Part shown: piece after piece, positions 1 to 5,505 of the stretch
Layout: each line of letters opens with the position of its first letter
Position numbering within the stretch: position 1 is the first letter of the stretch
NCBI GenBank assembly: GCA_002353635.1
Contig: DEKA01000046.1
Span: 7,877-13,381, forward strand
Origin: Lachnospiraceae bacterium UBA2734
Lineage (GTDB): Bacteria; Bacillota; Clostridia; Lachnospirales; Lachnospiraceae
DNA length: 5,505 nt
Direction: 5' to 3'
Notes under the pieces: generated by a model
Told to the model about the DNA's origin: nothing
Database searches by the model: none
The model's input: the letters and a program-made list of their open reading frames with translations, nothing else
Made by a program: the position numbers and the translations under genes

Positions 1-22
1 ATTTCGCCTCAGCGAGGAATAA
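1..22 (+). CDS. Possible 3' end of an upstream gene (partial)
   Basis: A frame open from the window edge reads FRLSEE and then stops at TAA (20-22), two bases before the next ATG. Such close spacing is what one expects for an upstream gene of the same operon. In many anaerobes an NfnB-type subunit is preceded by its partner, the ferredoxin-NADP reductase alpha subunit NfnA, so that is the natural candidate. Six residues cannot identify a protein, and the frame may be chance. The gene call rests on position only. Confidence 0.35.
14..18 (+). promoter_or_regulatory. Ribosome binding site of the gltA/nfnB-like gene
   Basis: GAGGA lies six bases upstream of the ATG at 25, a standard Shine-Dalgarno distance. 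It supports that ATG over the in-frame ATGs at 43 and 46. It lies inside the end of the upstream frame, which fits translational coupling. Confidence 0.7.
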
Positions 23-24
23 AT

Positions 25-1425
25 ATGGCGATCACAGTAGATATGATGAAGAAGGTTCCGGTGCGCGAGCAGGATCCGAAAGTGCGTGCCACCAATTTTG
101 AGGAAGTATGTCTTGGCTACAACAAGGAAGAGGCGGAGGCGGAGTCCACAAGATGTCTCAACTGCAAGAAGCCTATGTGCGTACAGGGCTGCCCTGTCTC
201 CATCAACATTCCGGGCTTTATCCAGAAGGTGAAGGCGGGAGATGTCGCAGGCGCATATGAGGTCATCTCCGAGAGCTCAGCTCTTCCTGCTGTCTGCGGC
301 CGTGTGTGCCCGCAGGAGACACAGTGCGAGGGCAAGTGCATCAGAGGCATCAAGGGCGAGGCCGTCAGCATAGGCAAGCTCGAGAGATATGTCGCTGATA
401 CGGCAAGAGAGATGGGCATTCATCCCACGGCGAATGTGAAGAAGAACGGCAAGAAGGTCGCCGTCATCGGTGCAGGTCCTTCCGGCCTTACGTGCGCAGG
501 AGATCTGGCAAAGCTCGGATATGACGTGACCATCTTCGAGGCACTCCACAAGGCGGGCGGCGTTCTGGTCTACGGCATTCCGGAGTTCCGTCTTCCGAAG
601 GACAGAGTTGTGGCCAGGGAAGTTGAGAACGTAAAGAATCTCGGTGTGAAGATCATCACCGATGTCGTAGTCGGCAGATCTGTCACAATCGATGACCTTC
701 TCGACAAGGATGGGTTTGACGCCGTCTACATCGGCTCCGGCGCAGGCCTTCCCAGATTCATGAATATCCCCGGCGAGCAGGCCCTTGGCGTCTTCTCCGC
801 CAATGAGTATCTGACTAGAGCCAACCTCATGCACGCGTATGAGAAGGACTCCAGAACACCCATCATGCGTCCGAAGAAGGCGGTCGTTGTCGGCGGCGGC
901 AACGTTGCGATGGATGCGGCGAGAACAGCACTGCGCCTTGGCGCTGAAGTGCATATCGTCTACAGAAGAAGCGAAGCAGAGCTGCCCGCCAGAAAGGAAG
1001 AGGTAGGGCATGCGAAGGAGGAGGGCATTGTTTTCAATCTCCTCACAAACCCTGTGCGCATCACAACAGACGAGAACGGCTGGGTGAACGGTATCGACTG
1101 CATCCGCATGCAGCTGGGCGAGCCCGATGCTTCCGGAAGAAGATCTCCCATTGAGATCCCCGGAAGTGAGTTCCACACAGACTGCGACTGCGTCATCATG
1201 GCGCTTGGCACAAGCCCGAACCCGCTGCTGCACAGAACGACGAAAGGCCTTGAGGCCGACAAGAGAGGACGCCTCATCGTAAGAGAGGGGTCTGAGGAGA
1301 CGACAAAGGACGGCGTCTTTGCAGGCGGCGATGCCGTAACAGGCGCCGCAACAGTAATCCTGGCCATGGGCGCAGGAAAAGAAGCCGCCAAAGAGATTGA
1401 CCAGTACCTGAAGGACCGCGCATGA
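25..1425 (+). CDS. gltA: NADPH-dependent FAD/Fe-S oxidoreductase, glutamate synthase small subunit-like (GltA/NfnB family)
   Basis: The 466-residue protein has the full layout of the stand-alone glutamate synthase beta-subunit family. Residues 1-130 form the N-terminal Fe-S domain with two four-cysteine groups, C44-x2-C47-x4-C52-x3-C56 and C91-x3-C95-x5-C101-x3-C105, expected to hold two [4Fe-4S] clusters. An FAD Rossmann motif GAGPSG is at 149-154. A second dinucleotide fold with GGGNVAMD is at 290-297, followed by YRRS at 313-316, whose arginines suit NADPH. The C-terminal FAD-contact segment GVFAGGDAVTGAAT is at 430-443. Family members either feed NADPH electrons to glutamate synthase or act as NfnB, the large subunit of the cytoplasmic electron-bifurcating NADH-dependent ferredoxin:NADP+ oxidoreductase. 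No glutamate synthase large subunit follows here, which makes the NfnB role attractive if NfnA lies just upstream. The choice between the two cannot be made from this window, so the symbol follows common annotation. Confidence 0.93.
   Translation: MAITVDMMKKVPVREQDPKVRATNFEEVCLGYNKEEAEAESTRCLNCKKPMCVQGCPVSINIPGFIQKVKAGDVAGAYEVISESSALPAVCGRVCPQETQCEGKCIRGIKGEAVSIGKLERYVADTAREMGIHPTANVKKNGKKVAVIGAGPSGLTCAGDLAKLGYDVTIFEALHKAGGVLVYGIPEFRLPKDRVVAREVENVKNLGVKIITDVVVGRSVTIDDLLDKDGFDAVYIGSGAGLPRFMNIPGEQALGVFSANEYLTRANLMHAYEKDSRTPIMRPKKAVVVGGGNVAMDAARTALRLGAEVHIVYRRSEAELPARKEEVGHAKEEGIVFNLLTNPVRITTDENGWVNGIDCIRMQLGEPDASGRRSPIEIPGSEFHTDCDCVIMALGTSPNPLLHRTTKGLEADKRGRLIVREGSEETTKDGVFAGGDAVTGAATVILAMGAGKEAAKEIDQYLKDRA
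1411..1415 (+). promoter_or_regulatory. Ribosome binding site of phoH
   Basis: AAGGA sits six bases before the ATG at 1422, within the last codons of the preceding gene. It supports this start, which overlaps the upstream TGA as ATGA and suggests translational coupling by termination and reinitiation. Confidence 0.65.
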
Positions 1426-2411
1426 CAAAGACGCTCGATTACACCGCTGATCTGCAGCGGGAGATTTTCGGAGGTCTCGATACGCACGTCCGCAGGATTG
1501 AAAATGAATTCCATGTCACGATCGTCCCCAGAGAGGGCGTCGTCAAGGTCACAGGAGAGGACGCAGGCGTCAAGGGCGCCTGCGCCGTCCTTGACCAGCT
1601 GGCGCATCTTGCCGGGCACGGCGGTGACGTCGGGGAGCAGAGTGTGGATTACGCATTGCAGATGAAGGATGAGAGCACGCCCTCCATGCTGGAGGATCTG
1701 GACAGTGACATCATCTGTCACACAACGACGGGAAGACCTGTACGCCCGAAAACCATTGGCCAGAAGCAGTATGTGGAGGCGATCCGCGACAACCTGATCG
1801 TCTTCGCCAACGGCCCTGCCGGCACGGGCAAGACATTCCTTGCGATGGCGATGGCCATCACGGCGTTTCAGAACAAGGAAGTGGAGAGGATCATCCTCAC
1901 AAGGCCTGCGATTGAGGCGGGGGAGAAGCTGGGCTTTCTTCCGGGAGATCTGCAGAGCAAGGTTGACCCCTATCTTCGTCCGCTCTATGATGCGCTTTAC
2001 CAGATCATGGGCGCTGAGAAGTTCCAGGCGAACATGGAGAAAGGACTCATTGAGGTGGCACCCCTCGCCTATATGAGAGGAAGAACCCTCGACAACGCCT
2101 ATATCATTCTCGATGAGGCGCAGAACACGACGGCGGAGCAGATGAAGATGTTCCTCACAAGGTTCGGTTTCGGCTCCCACGCCGTGATCACGGGCGATTC
2201 GACGCAGAAGGATTTGTCGCCGAATTCGCGTTCGGGACTCGACGTTGCGACGAGAGTCTTGTCGCGCAGAAAGATAGAGGGCATAAAGTTCATCACCCTG
2301 GATTCAAGGGATGTCGTGCGTCACCCGATTGTCCAGAAGATCGTCAAGGCATACGAGGACTATGAGCAAAGTCACACTGATCACAGAAAAGGATTCCAGC
2401 GACACGTTTGA
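1422..2411 (+). CDS. phoH: PhoH family ATPase (PhoH/YbeZ type)
   Basis: The 329-residue cytoplasmic P-loop ATPase has an N-terminal KH-like nucleic-acid binding region at about 20-65 (IENEFHVTIVPREGVVKVTG) and a PhoH domain from about 105 to 315. Walker A is GPAGTGKT at 131-138, Walker B is YIILDEAQN at 227-235 with D231 and E232, the TGDSTQ segment is at 257-262, and the DVVRHPIV motif is at 297-304. PhoH/YbeZ proteins are RNA-linked ATPases that act with YbeY; the gene next to it here is ybeY, the classic pairing. The usual GDxTQxDLP signature reads GDSTQKDLSPNSRSGL here, a mild departure. The last 16 or so residues (EQSHTDHRKGFQRHV) extend past the normal family end and are translated from DNA that also encodes the YbeY N-terminus, giving a 50-base overlap. 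Start: ATG overlapping the upstream stop, with a good ribosome binding site. Identification is secure; the cellular substrate in this lineage is not known from sequence. Confidence 0.96.
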   Translation: MTKTLDYTADLQREIFGGLDTHVRRIENEFHVTIVPREGVVKVTGEDAGVKGACAVLDQLAHLAGHGGDVGEQSVDYALQMKDESTPSMLEDLDSDIICHTTTGRPVRPKTIGQKQYVEAIRDNLIVFANGPAGTGKTFLAMAMAITAFQNKEVERIILTRPAIEAGEKLGFLPGDLQSKVDPYLRPLYDALYQIMGAEKFQANMEKGLIEVAPLAYMRGRTLDNAYIILDEAQNTTAEQMKMFLTRFGFGSHAVITGDSTQKDLSPNSRSGLDVATRVLSRRKIEGIKFITLDSRDVVRHPIVQKIVKAYEDYEQSHTDHRKGFQRHV

Positions 2412-2871
2412 TTTCGATGAGGAGGAGCTGGCAAAAGCCGTCATCGGGAAGGTTCTGGAAATGGAAAACTGCCCGTTCGACGTCGAGGTCTCCCTCTCTC
2501 TCGTGCAGGATGATGAAATTCAGGAGATGAACCGGAATTTCCGTGAAATCGACCGCCCGACGGACGTCCTGTCTTTTCCGGGGCTCTCGTACGATACGCC
2601 GTCTGATTTTCACAGCGCGGCTGCAGATGCGGCTGACTGCATGGACCCGGAGACGGGGAGCGTGGTCTTTGGCGACATCGTGATCAACACAAAGCGTGTG
2701 AAGGAGCAGGCAGCGGAATATGGTCACTCCGAGAAGAGAGAATTCGCCTTTCTCGTTGCGCACAGCACACTTCATCTGTGCGGGTATGACCACATGACGG
2801 ATCCGGAGGCGGAGGAGATGTTCGGCCGCCAGGAGAAGGCACTGCAGGCGCTGGGCATCACGAGGGATTAA
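2362..2871 (+). CDS. ybeY: Endoribonuclease YbeY, 16S rRNA maturation/ribosome quality control
   Basis: The 169-residue UPF0054 protein carries the zinc-binding signature HSTLHLCGYDH, with H134, H138 and H144 as metal ligands (H-x3-H-x5-H), and the upstream core NRNFREIDRPTDVLSFP at 57-73 with the conserved R61. A stretch of about 28 residues between SFP and GDIVI (74-103, acidic, with DPETGSVVFGDIVI at its end) is longer than in E. coli but familiar in clostridial YbeY. In E. coli the enzyme is needed for 16S rRNA 3'-end maturation and, with RNase R, 70S ribosome quality control. Start choice: the frame stays open to an ATG at 2311, but the extra 17 residues (MSCVTRLSRRSSRHTRT) are non-conserved and lie over the conserved PhoH DVVRHP coding region, so the ATG at 2362 giving MSKVTLITEKD is preferred. 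Its GAGGA (2355-2359) is only two bases from the ATG, so initiation may depend on ribosomes translating phoH, which ends 50 bases inside this gene. Confidence 0.95.
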   Translation: MSKVTLITEKDSSDTFDFDEEELAKAVIGKVLEMENCPFDVEVSLSLVQDDEIQEMNRNFREIDRPTDVLSFPGLSYDTPSDFHSAAADAADCMDPETGSVVFGDIVINTKRVKEQAAEYGHSEKREFAFLVAHSTLHLCGYDHMTDPEAEEMFGRQEKALQALGITRD

Positions 2872-2984
2872 AAGAACAGGTGAATTATCCAGTGCAGTAT
2901 CATGCTGCAGGCCCTTGGATTTTTCGGGGAACCATGGCGCATGTGCCGTGTGACGTTGAGAGCTGAGAACAGGAAGGAGCCGAA
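2872..2984 (+). other. Intergenic gap between ybeY and the membrane protein gene
   Basis: This is the only gap of note in the window. It contains a weak dyad, TGCAG and CTGCA around 2894-2909 with a 7-base loop, and a run of five T at 2920-2924 about ten bases after it, too distant and too weak a stem for a convincing intrinsic terminator. AGAACAGG occurs at 2873-2880 and again at 2966-2973. A GTG-started frame of 28 codons (2880-2966) spans most of the gap but has poor initiation signals. I see no clear -35/-10 pair; TATCAT at 2898-2903 has no matching -35. Confidence 0.5.
2974..2979 (+). promoter_or_regulatory. Ribosome binding site that fixes the TTG start of the flippase gene
   Basis: AAGGAG lies five bases upstream of TTG at 2985. 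No ATG or GTG is in frame nearby upstream, and the first in-frame ATG is at residue 20, inside the first membrane helix. The strong site therefore decides for the TTG start. Confidence 0.75.
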
Positions 2985-4652
2985 TTGGCAGAGGGAAAGA
3001 AAAAGGGCAGACTCTATGCTGATCTTGTTTCATCTCTGATCATGCCGGCCGCACTGATGGCGGCAGTGATCGCTGCCTCGGCCGTGACGGGAGGGGGGAC
3101 CGCTTATTATGCGCTCTATCCGCTCTCCTTCACGGCTTCTTTCTTTATGCTCTTTTACTGGGGTGAGAGCGCGGTCTGTGAGCACCAGATCCATCTGCGG
3201 CTCTACAGAAGACACTTCGCGGATGCGATCTCTTTCTTCCAGTCTGCCTCGGTGGACGGGTGGCTGATCGCACTTTTCTGTCTCATCTACATGGTACTCG
3301 GCGGGAGGTTCTCGGCGGATTTCCTCTTTGGCACCGCAGATTCCTATCTCATTCTGTACGCACTGACGCCGGCGTTTGTTCTGCTGCCACAGATCGGTGT
3401 CATGACGGGACTTCTTCGAAGCGTCGGCTGGCGGACTGCCGCCAATATCGGCGCAGGTATCGGCGGGTGCATCTGTGCACCGGCATCCCTCCTTTTCTGC
3501 ATTGCTCTCCACCATTACGGGGAAGGGGCATCGCTCCTTCTGCAGAACAACACCTATCAGTACATCTATGCGGCGGCAGGGCTGTGCCTTGGTATCAGCG
3601 CAGGCGTCTTTATTTCCTTTCTGTTCCTGCTGTTCATGTCGCATCTTGCACGCAGGGGCATCATACAGCAGCAGGACCGCCTCCGCATCGACAACGACGA
3701 GCGTCTGAAGGATCTTCTTGGCTATGCCATGAGAAAGCTCCTTCCTTATGTCATCCCGTCGGTCATCCCTTCCGCACTCATGATCCTGGGCGGCCGGATC
3801 GGCAACATGGCGGCCTCGCAGGACGGCACACCGCGCTTTAGTGTCAACGCTTTCTGCGGGTTTGCTGCTTTCGCTACGCCGATTGTCGTGCTGTGTGCCT
3901 GCCTTCTGGTGATTCTTCTCTCAGGTGTTTTCAGAGGGCTCCTGACAGAGGTGGTCCGCCAGAGAGAGGGTGCACTGCGCATGCGCTTCGATATTCTGAT
4001 GAACATGCTCCTTTTTGTGTGCGTGCCGTCGTCGTTTTTTATTTTCAGTGCGGCGAAGCCCCTCCTTGTTATTGTCCGGAGCAGGTGTCTGCCGTCCGTC
4101 TTTACAGGTGCCGTTATCTCTCTGAAAACATCCTCGCTCCTTCTGACCGCTATCCCCCTTGCCTTTTTTATGACTGCTCTGGCTGTAAAGACGGGGATGT
4201 TCCGCGGCATTGCGGTCGCCGGGGCGGTGGGGATTTTCGTCAACTGCTTCTTCGATTATATGCTGACGAATCTGGCAGGTCTTGGCATCACGGTGATCGG
4301 CCCGTCGATGACGGCAGCTCTTCTGGTGTACGCCCTTCTTCTGCACAGCATCATGAAGAGAAGCGTACTTCGGAGGACAGAACTTCTGTATCCGCAGGGG
4401 GATCTTCGGATTCTCATCTCTGCAGCTGTGGCCGCCGTGCCCACGATCCTCGGAAATGACTTTGTGACGGACGAGCTCATTCCCATCGGCGGTTTCGTGG
4501 TCTCAGCCATCATTTACTGGGTCATTTATCTGGTTCTTGTGATTCTCCTGGGCGGCGTGGACCTCGAAAACGTACACAGGATTCCGTTCGGCGCACTGGT
4601 CCTTCGCCTCGCGGGGGCGATGCATGTGCGGGTTGGGGAGGACTATAAATGA
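2985..4652 (+). CDS. MOP-superfamily membrane protein, probable polysaccharide/lipid-linked saccharide flippase (SpoVB/MurJ-like)
   Basis: The 555-residue protein is strongly hydrophobic, with about 14 predicted membrane segments (roughly 15-35, 41-60, 93-106, 120-140, 150-175, 192-218, 253-275, 286-316, 337-365, 375-401, 405-428, 433-456, 474-490 and 500-524). That number and spacing match MurJ and SpoVB-type transporters of the MATE/MOP superfamily. A charged cytoplasmic loop at 222-251 separates the two halves (ARRGIIQQQDRLRIDNDERLKD in part), as expected for a two-bundle fold. The best family-like stretch is 402-458 (GMFRGIAVAGAVGIFVNCFFDY and onward), resembling the polysaccharide biosynthesis C-terminal domain. 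The inferred role is flipping undecaprenyl-linked cell-envelope precursors across the cytoplasmic membrane; the cargo is unknown. It starts with TTG after a good AAGGAG site and its stop overlaps the next gene as ATGA. It takes the place where dgkA often follows ybeY in Firmicutes. It is divergent, so assignment is by topology and weak motif similarity. A MATE-type drug/cation exporter is the main alternative. Confidence 0.7.
   Translation: MAEGKKKGRLYADLVSSLIMPAALMAAVIAASAVTGGGTAYYALYPLSFTASFFMLFYWGESAVCEHQIHLRLYRRHFADAISFFQSASVDGWLIALFCLIYMVLGGRFSADFLFGTADSYLILYALTPAFVLLPQIGVMTGLLRSVGWRTAANIGAGIGGCICAPASLLFCIALHHYGEGASLLLQNNTYQYIYAAAGLCLGISAGVFISFLFLLFMSHLARRGIIQQQDRLRIDNDERLKDLLGYAMRKLLPYVIPSVIPSALMILGGRIGNMAASQDGTPRFSVNAFCGFAAFATPIVVLCACLLVILLSGVFRGLLTEVVRQREGALRMRFDILMNMLLFVCVPSSFFIFSAAKPLLVIVRSRCLPSVFTGAVISLKTSSLLLTAIPLAFFMTALAVKTGMFRGIAVAGAVGIFVNCFFDYMLTNLAGLGITVIGPSMTAALLVYALLLHSIMKRSVLRRTELLYPQGDLRILISAAVAAVPTILGNDFVTDELIPIGGFVVSAIIYWVIYLVLVILLGGVDLENVHRIPFGALVLRLAGAMHVRVGEDYK
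4635..4642 (+). promoter_or_regulatory. Strong ribosome binding site of the BaiN-like gene
   Basis: GGGGAGGA ends six bases before the ATG at 4649, the best Shine-Dalgarno match in the window. It lies in the last codons of the membrane protein gene, so the two are probably co-transcribed and coupled. Confidence 0.75.
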
Positions 4653-5505
4653 AATCAGTTGCAGTGATCGGCGCCGGTGCGGCCGGCCTCATGGCTGCCA
4701 TCGCGGCAGCGGAGAGCGGCGCCCACGTGGATCTCTTTGATGCGCTCGATGCGCCCGGCCGCAAGATCCTCGCGACGGGAAATGGAAGGTGCAACCTCAC
4801 GAACCTGAACCAGGGGGCCGCATTTTATCACTCCTCGAGCTGTAATGATGTGATGGCTTTCTTCAAAGACTGCGGCAGCGCACAGCTGCGGCACTTTTTT
4901 GTGTCCGGAGGAACCTGGCTGACGGACAGGGGAGGCTATGTCTATCCAAGGACTGAGCGCGCGTCGACCATCCTGCAGGCGCTGCTGTCCAGAATCAGAG
5001 TGCTCCCCGTCGATCTGCATCTGGGAGAACGGATCACTGAGGTGGGGTGCAGTGACCGGAGTGACACTGCCGCAGCCTCATTTGAGCAGGTGAGGTGCGG
5101 ACAGGCACGAAATCTGCAGGAGCAAAATGGAACACAGACAGGCGCGGAAAGAGATTCTGGTGCCTGTTTGAAAAATGAAGGGGCACATACGGACCGATTC
5201 GTGATTAAGGGCAGACATAGCGGAGAGACTTATCACTTCGATGCCGTGATTCTGACGACGGGCGGAAAGGCCGGAAAGGTATTTGGCTGCCGCGGAGACG
5301 GATATCGGATTGCGGCTTCATTCGGCCACACGCTTGTTCCTCCGCTTCCCGCATTAACAACGCTGACAGTCAGCGATCCGCAGATGAAAATCCTCGCGGG
5401 CGTGCGCGCGAAGGCGGGGATACGGCTTTTGTGGCCGGTGGGGGGTGCCAATGGATGCCGGTTTGACAATAACGCCGATGCGTTATTGTCAAACCGCAGC
5501 AACGG
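4649..5505 (+). CDS. BaiN/HI0933-family FAD-dependent oxidoreductase, 3' end outside the window
   Basis: The frame starts with ATG overlapping the upstream stop and stays open for 285 full codons to the window edge; family members are about 400-420 residues, so roughly the last third is missing. The N-terminus has the FAD Rossmann motif GAGAAG at 8-13 and the family signature GRKILATGNGRCNLTN at 37-52. GGYVYPRTERASTI at 95-108, TTGGKAGKVFGCRGDGY at 203-219 and the GHTLVPPLPAL stretch at 226-236 are also typical. These flavoproteins include E. coli YhiN, HI0933, a streptococcal aminoacetone oxidase and the bile-acid-gene-associated BaiN; the physiological substrate of most members is unknown and I assign none. 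Two oddities: residues about 133-183 form a long polar linker not expected before the RFVIKG...FDAVILTTGG strands, and residues 271-283 are encoded by a perfect palindrome. No frameshift or stop is visible, so the gene appears intact as far as it goes. Confidence 0.9.
   Translation, partial: MKSVAVIGAGAAGLMAAIAAAESGAHVDLFDALDAPGRKILATGNGRCNLTNLNQGAAFYHSSSCNDVMAFFKDCGSAQLRHFFVSGGTWLTDRGGYVYPRTERASTILQALLSRIRVLPVDLHLGERITEVGCSDRSDTAAASFEQVRCGQARNLQEQNGTQTGAERDSGACLKNEGAHTDRFVIKGRHSGETYHFDAVILTTGGKAGKVFGCRGDGYRIAASFGHTLVPPLPALTTLTVSDPQMKILAGVRAKAGIRLLWPVGGANGCRFDNNADALLSNRSN
5361..5375. repeat. Short dyad CGCTGAC-a-GTCAGCG
   Basis: Seven-base arms are perfectly complementary around a single central base. 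It lies within the flavoprotein coding sequence (codons for TLTVSD). Its centre is too tight for a stable RNA hairpin without opening two pairs, so if it has a role it would be as a protein-binding dyad; chance is the simpler explanation. Confidence 0.4.
5459..5496. repeat. Perfect 17-bp inverted repeat with 4-base loop, in frame within the BaiN-like gene
   Basis: The left arm CGGTTTGACAATAACGC (5459-5475) and right arm GCGTTATTGTCAAACCG (5480-5496) are exact reverse complements around the loop CGAT (5476-5479). The arms are more A/T-rich than the surrounding coding sequence. The repeat is in register with the codons: on the + strand it encodes RFDNNADALLSNR (residues 271-283), and the complementary strand read in its own open frame gives RFDNNASALLSNR. 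It follows the strand AGIRLLW, where relatives usually have a short variable turn before a GEL-x-FTDYG-type segment. There is no T run after it, so it is not an ordinary terminator. It may be a small palindromic element inserted in the gene; whether the unit is longer cannot be seen because the window ends nine bases later. Confidence 0.85.

Noticed and set aside
277..1428. Long minus-strand open frame opposite the gltA/nfnB-like gene
   Set aside because: The + strand protein has all family motifs; the complementary frame has no recognisable domain and is a by-product of codon choice in a GC-rich gene.
1562..1584. Inverted repeat CGCAGGCG / CGCCTGCG with 7-base loop in phoH
   Set aside because: It encodes the KH-like helix (DAGVKGACAV) with ordinary codons; short G/C dyads like this are common in GC-rich genes.
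960..2180. Long minus-strand open frame across the gltA/phoH junction
   Set aside because: It spans two well-identified + strand genes and its translation is low-complexity without any domain.
2311..2361. 17-residue N-terminal extension of YbeY from the ATG at 2311
   Set aside because: It is Arg/Ser-rich, not typical of YbeY, lies over the conserved PhoH DVVRHP coding region, and AAGG abuts the ATG too closely for normal initiation.
2894..2924. Possible intrinsic terminator after ybeY
   Set aside because: The stem is only five pairs and the T run is about ten bases away, with no strong G/C stem next to it.
2880..2966. 28-codon GTG-started small frame in the gap
   Set aside because: Weak ribosome binding site, no recognisable features, and a length expected by chance; mentioned only as a possibility.
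3260..3841. Alternative + strand frame inside the membrane protein gene
   Set aside because: It is Arg/His/Ser-rich without domain or start signals, whereas the main frame gives a coherent 14-helix protein.
5233..5502. Minus-strand frame at the window end
   Set aside because: It lies opposite the BaiN-like gene and has no domain; the resemblance of its start to the + strand protein is explained by the palindrome.

Overview
The window looks like a piece of a bacterial chromosome from the Firmicutes, most likely class Clostridia and plausibly a GC-rich member of the Lachnospiraceae or a relative. The grounds are the style of the proteins: an NfnB/GltA-type flavoprotein with an eight-cysteine Fe-S domain, a YbeY with a long acidic insert before the GDIVI strand, a PhoH with an N-terminal KH-like domain, and a BaiN/HI0933-type flavoprotein next to a MurJ/SpoVB-like membrane protein. 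The taxonomic placement is inference; no rRNA or other decisive marker is present.

All genes lie on the + strand and are tightly packed. In order they are: the last codons of an upstream reading frame (1-22); an NADPH-dependent flavin/Fe-S oxidoreductase of the GltA/NfnB family (25-1425); phoH (1422-2411); ybeY (2362-2871); a 113-base gap; a 14-helix-like MOP-superfamily membrane protein that starts at TTG (2985-4652); and a BaiN/HI0933-type FAD protein (4649 to beyond the window end). The first junction inside the block and the last are ATGA-type overlaps, and phoH overlaps ybeY by 50 bases. This points to one transcript, or two if the 113-base gap holds a promoter that I could not identify. 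No terminator, tRNA, rRNA, CRISPR array or transposase is visible.

Functionally, phoH and ybeY form the conserved RNA-metabolism pair: a PhoH-type ATPase with the YbeY metal-dependent endoribonuclease implicated in 16S rRNA maturation and ribosome quality control. The flanking genes are two unrelated flavoproteins and a presumed lipid-linked saccharide flippase, so the cluster looks like housekeeping genes sharing transcription rather than one dedicated pathway. In many Firmicutes ybeY is followed by dgkA, cdd and era; here the membrane protein sits in that place.

I do not see a convincing new multi-gene system. The most unusual signal is at the right edge: a perfect 17-bp inverted repeat with a 4-base loop (5459-5496) inside the flavoprotein gene. 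It is in frame, and it encodes nearly the same 13-residue peptide when read from either strand. It lies where the family normally has a variable turn, so it could be a small palindromic element that has inserted into a coding sequence. The same gene also carries an unusually long, low-homology linker of about 50 residues (about 5048-5195).
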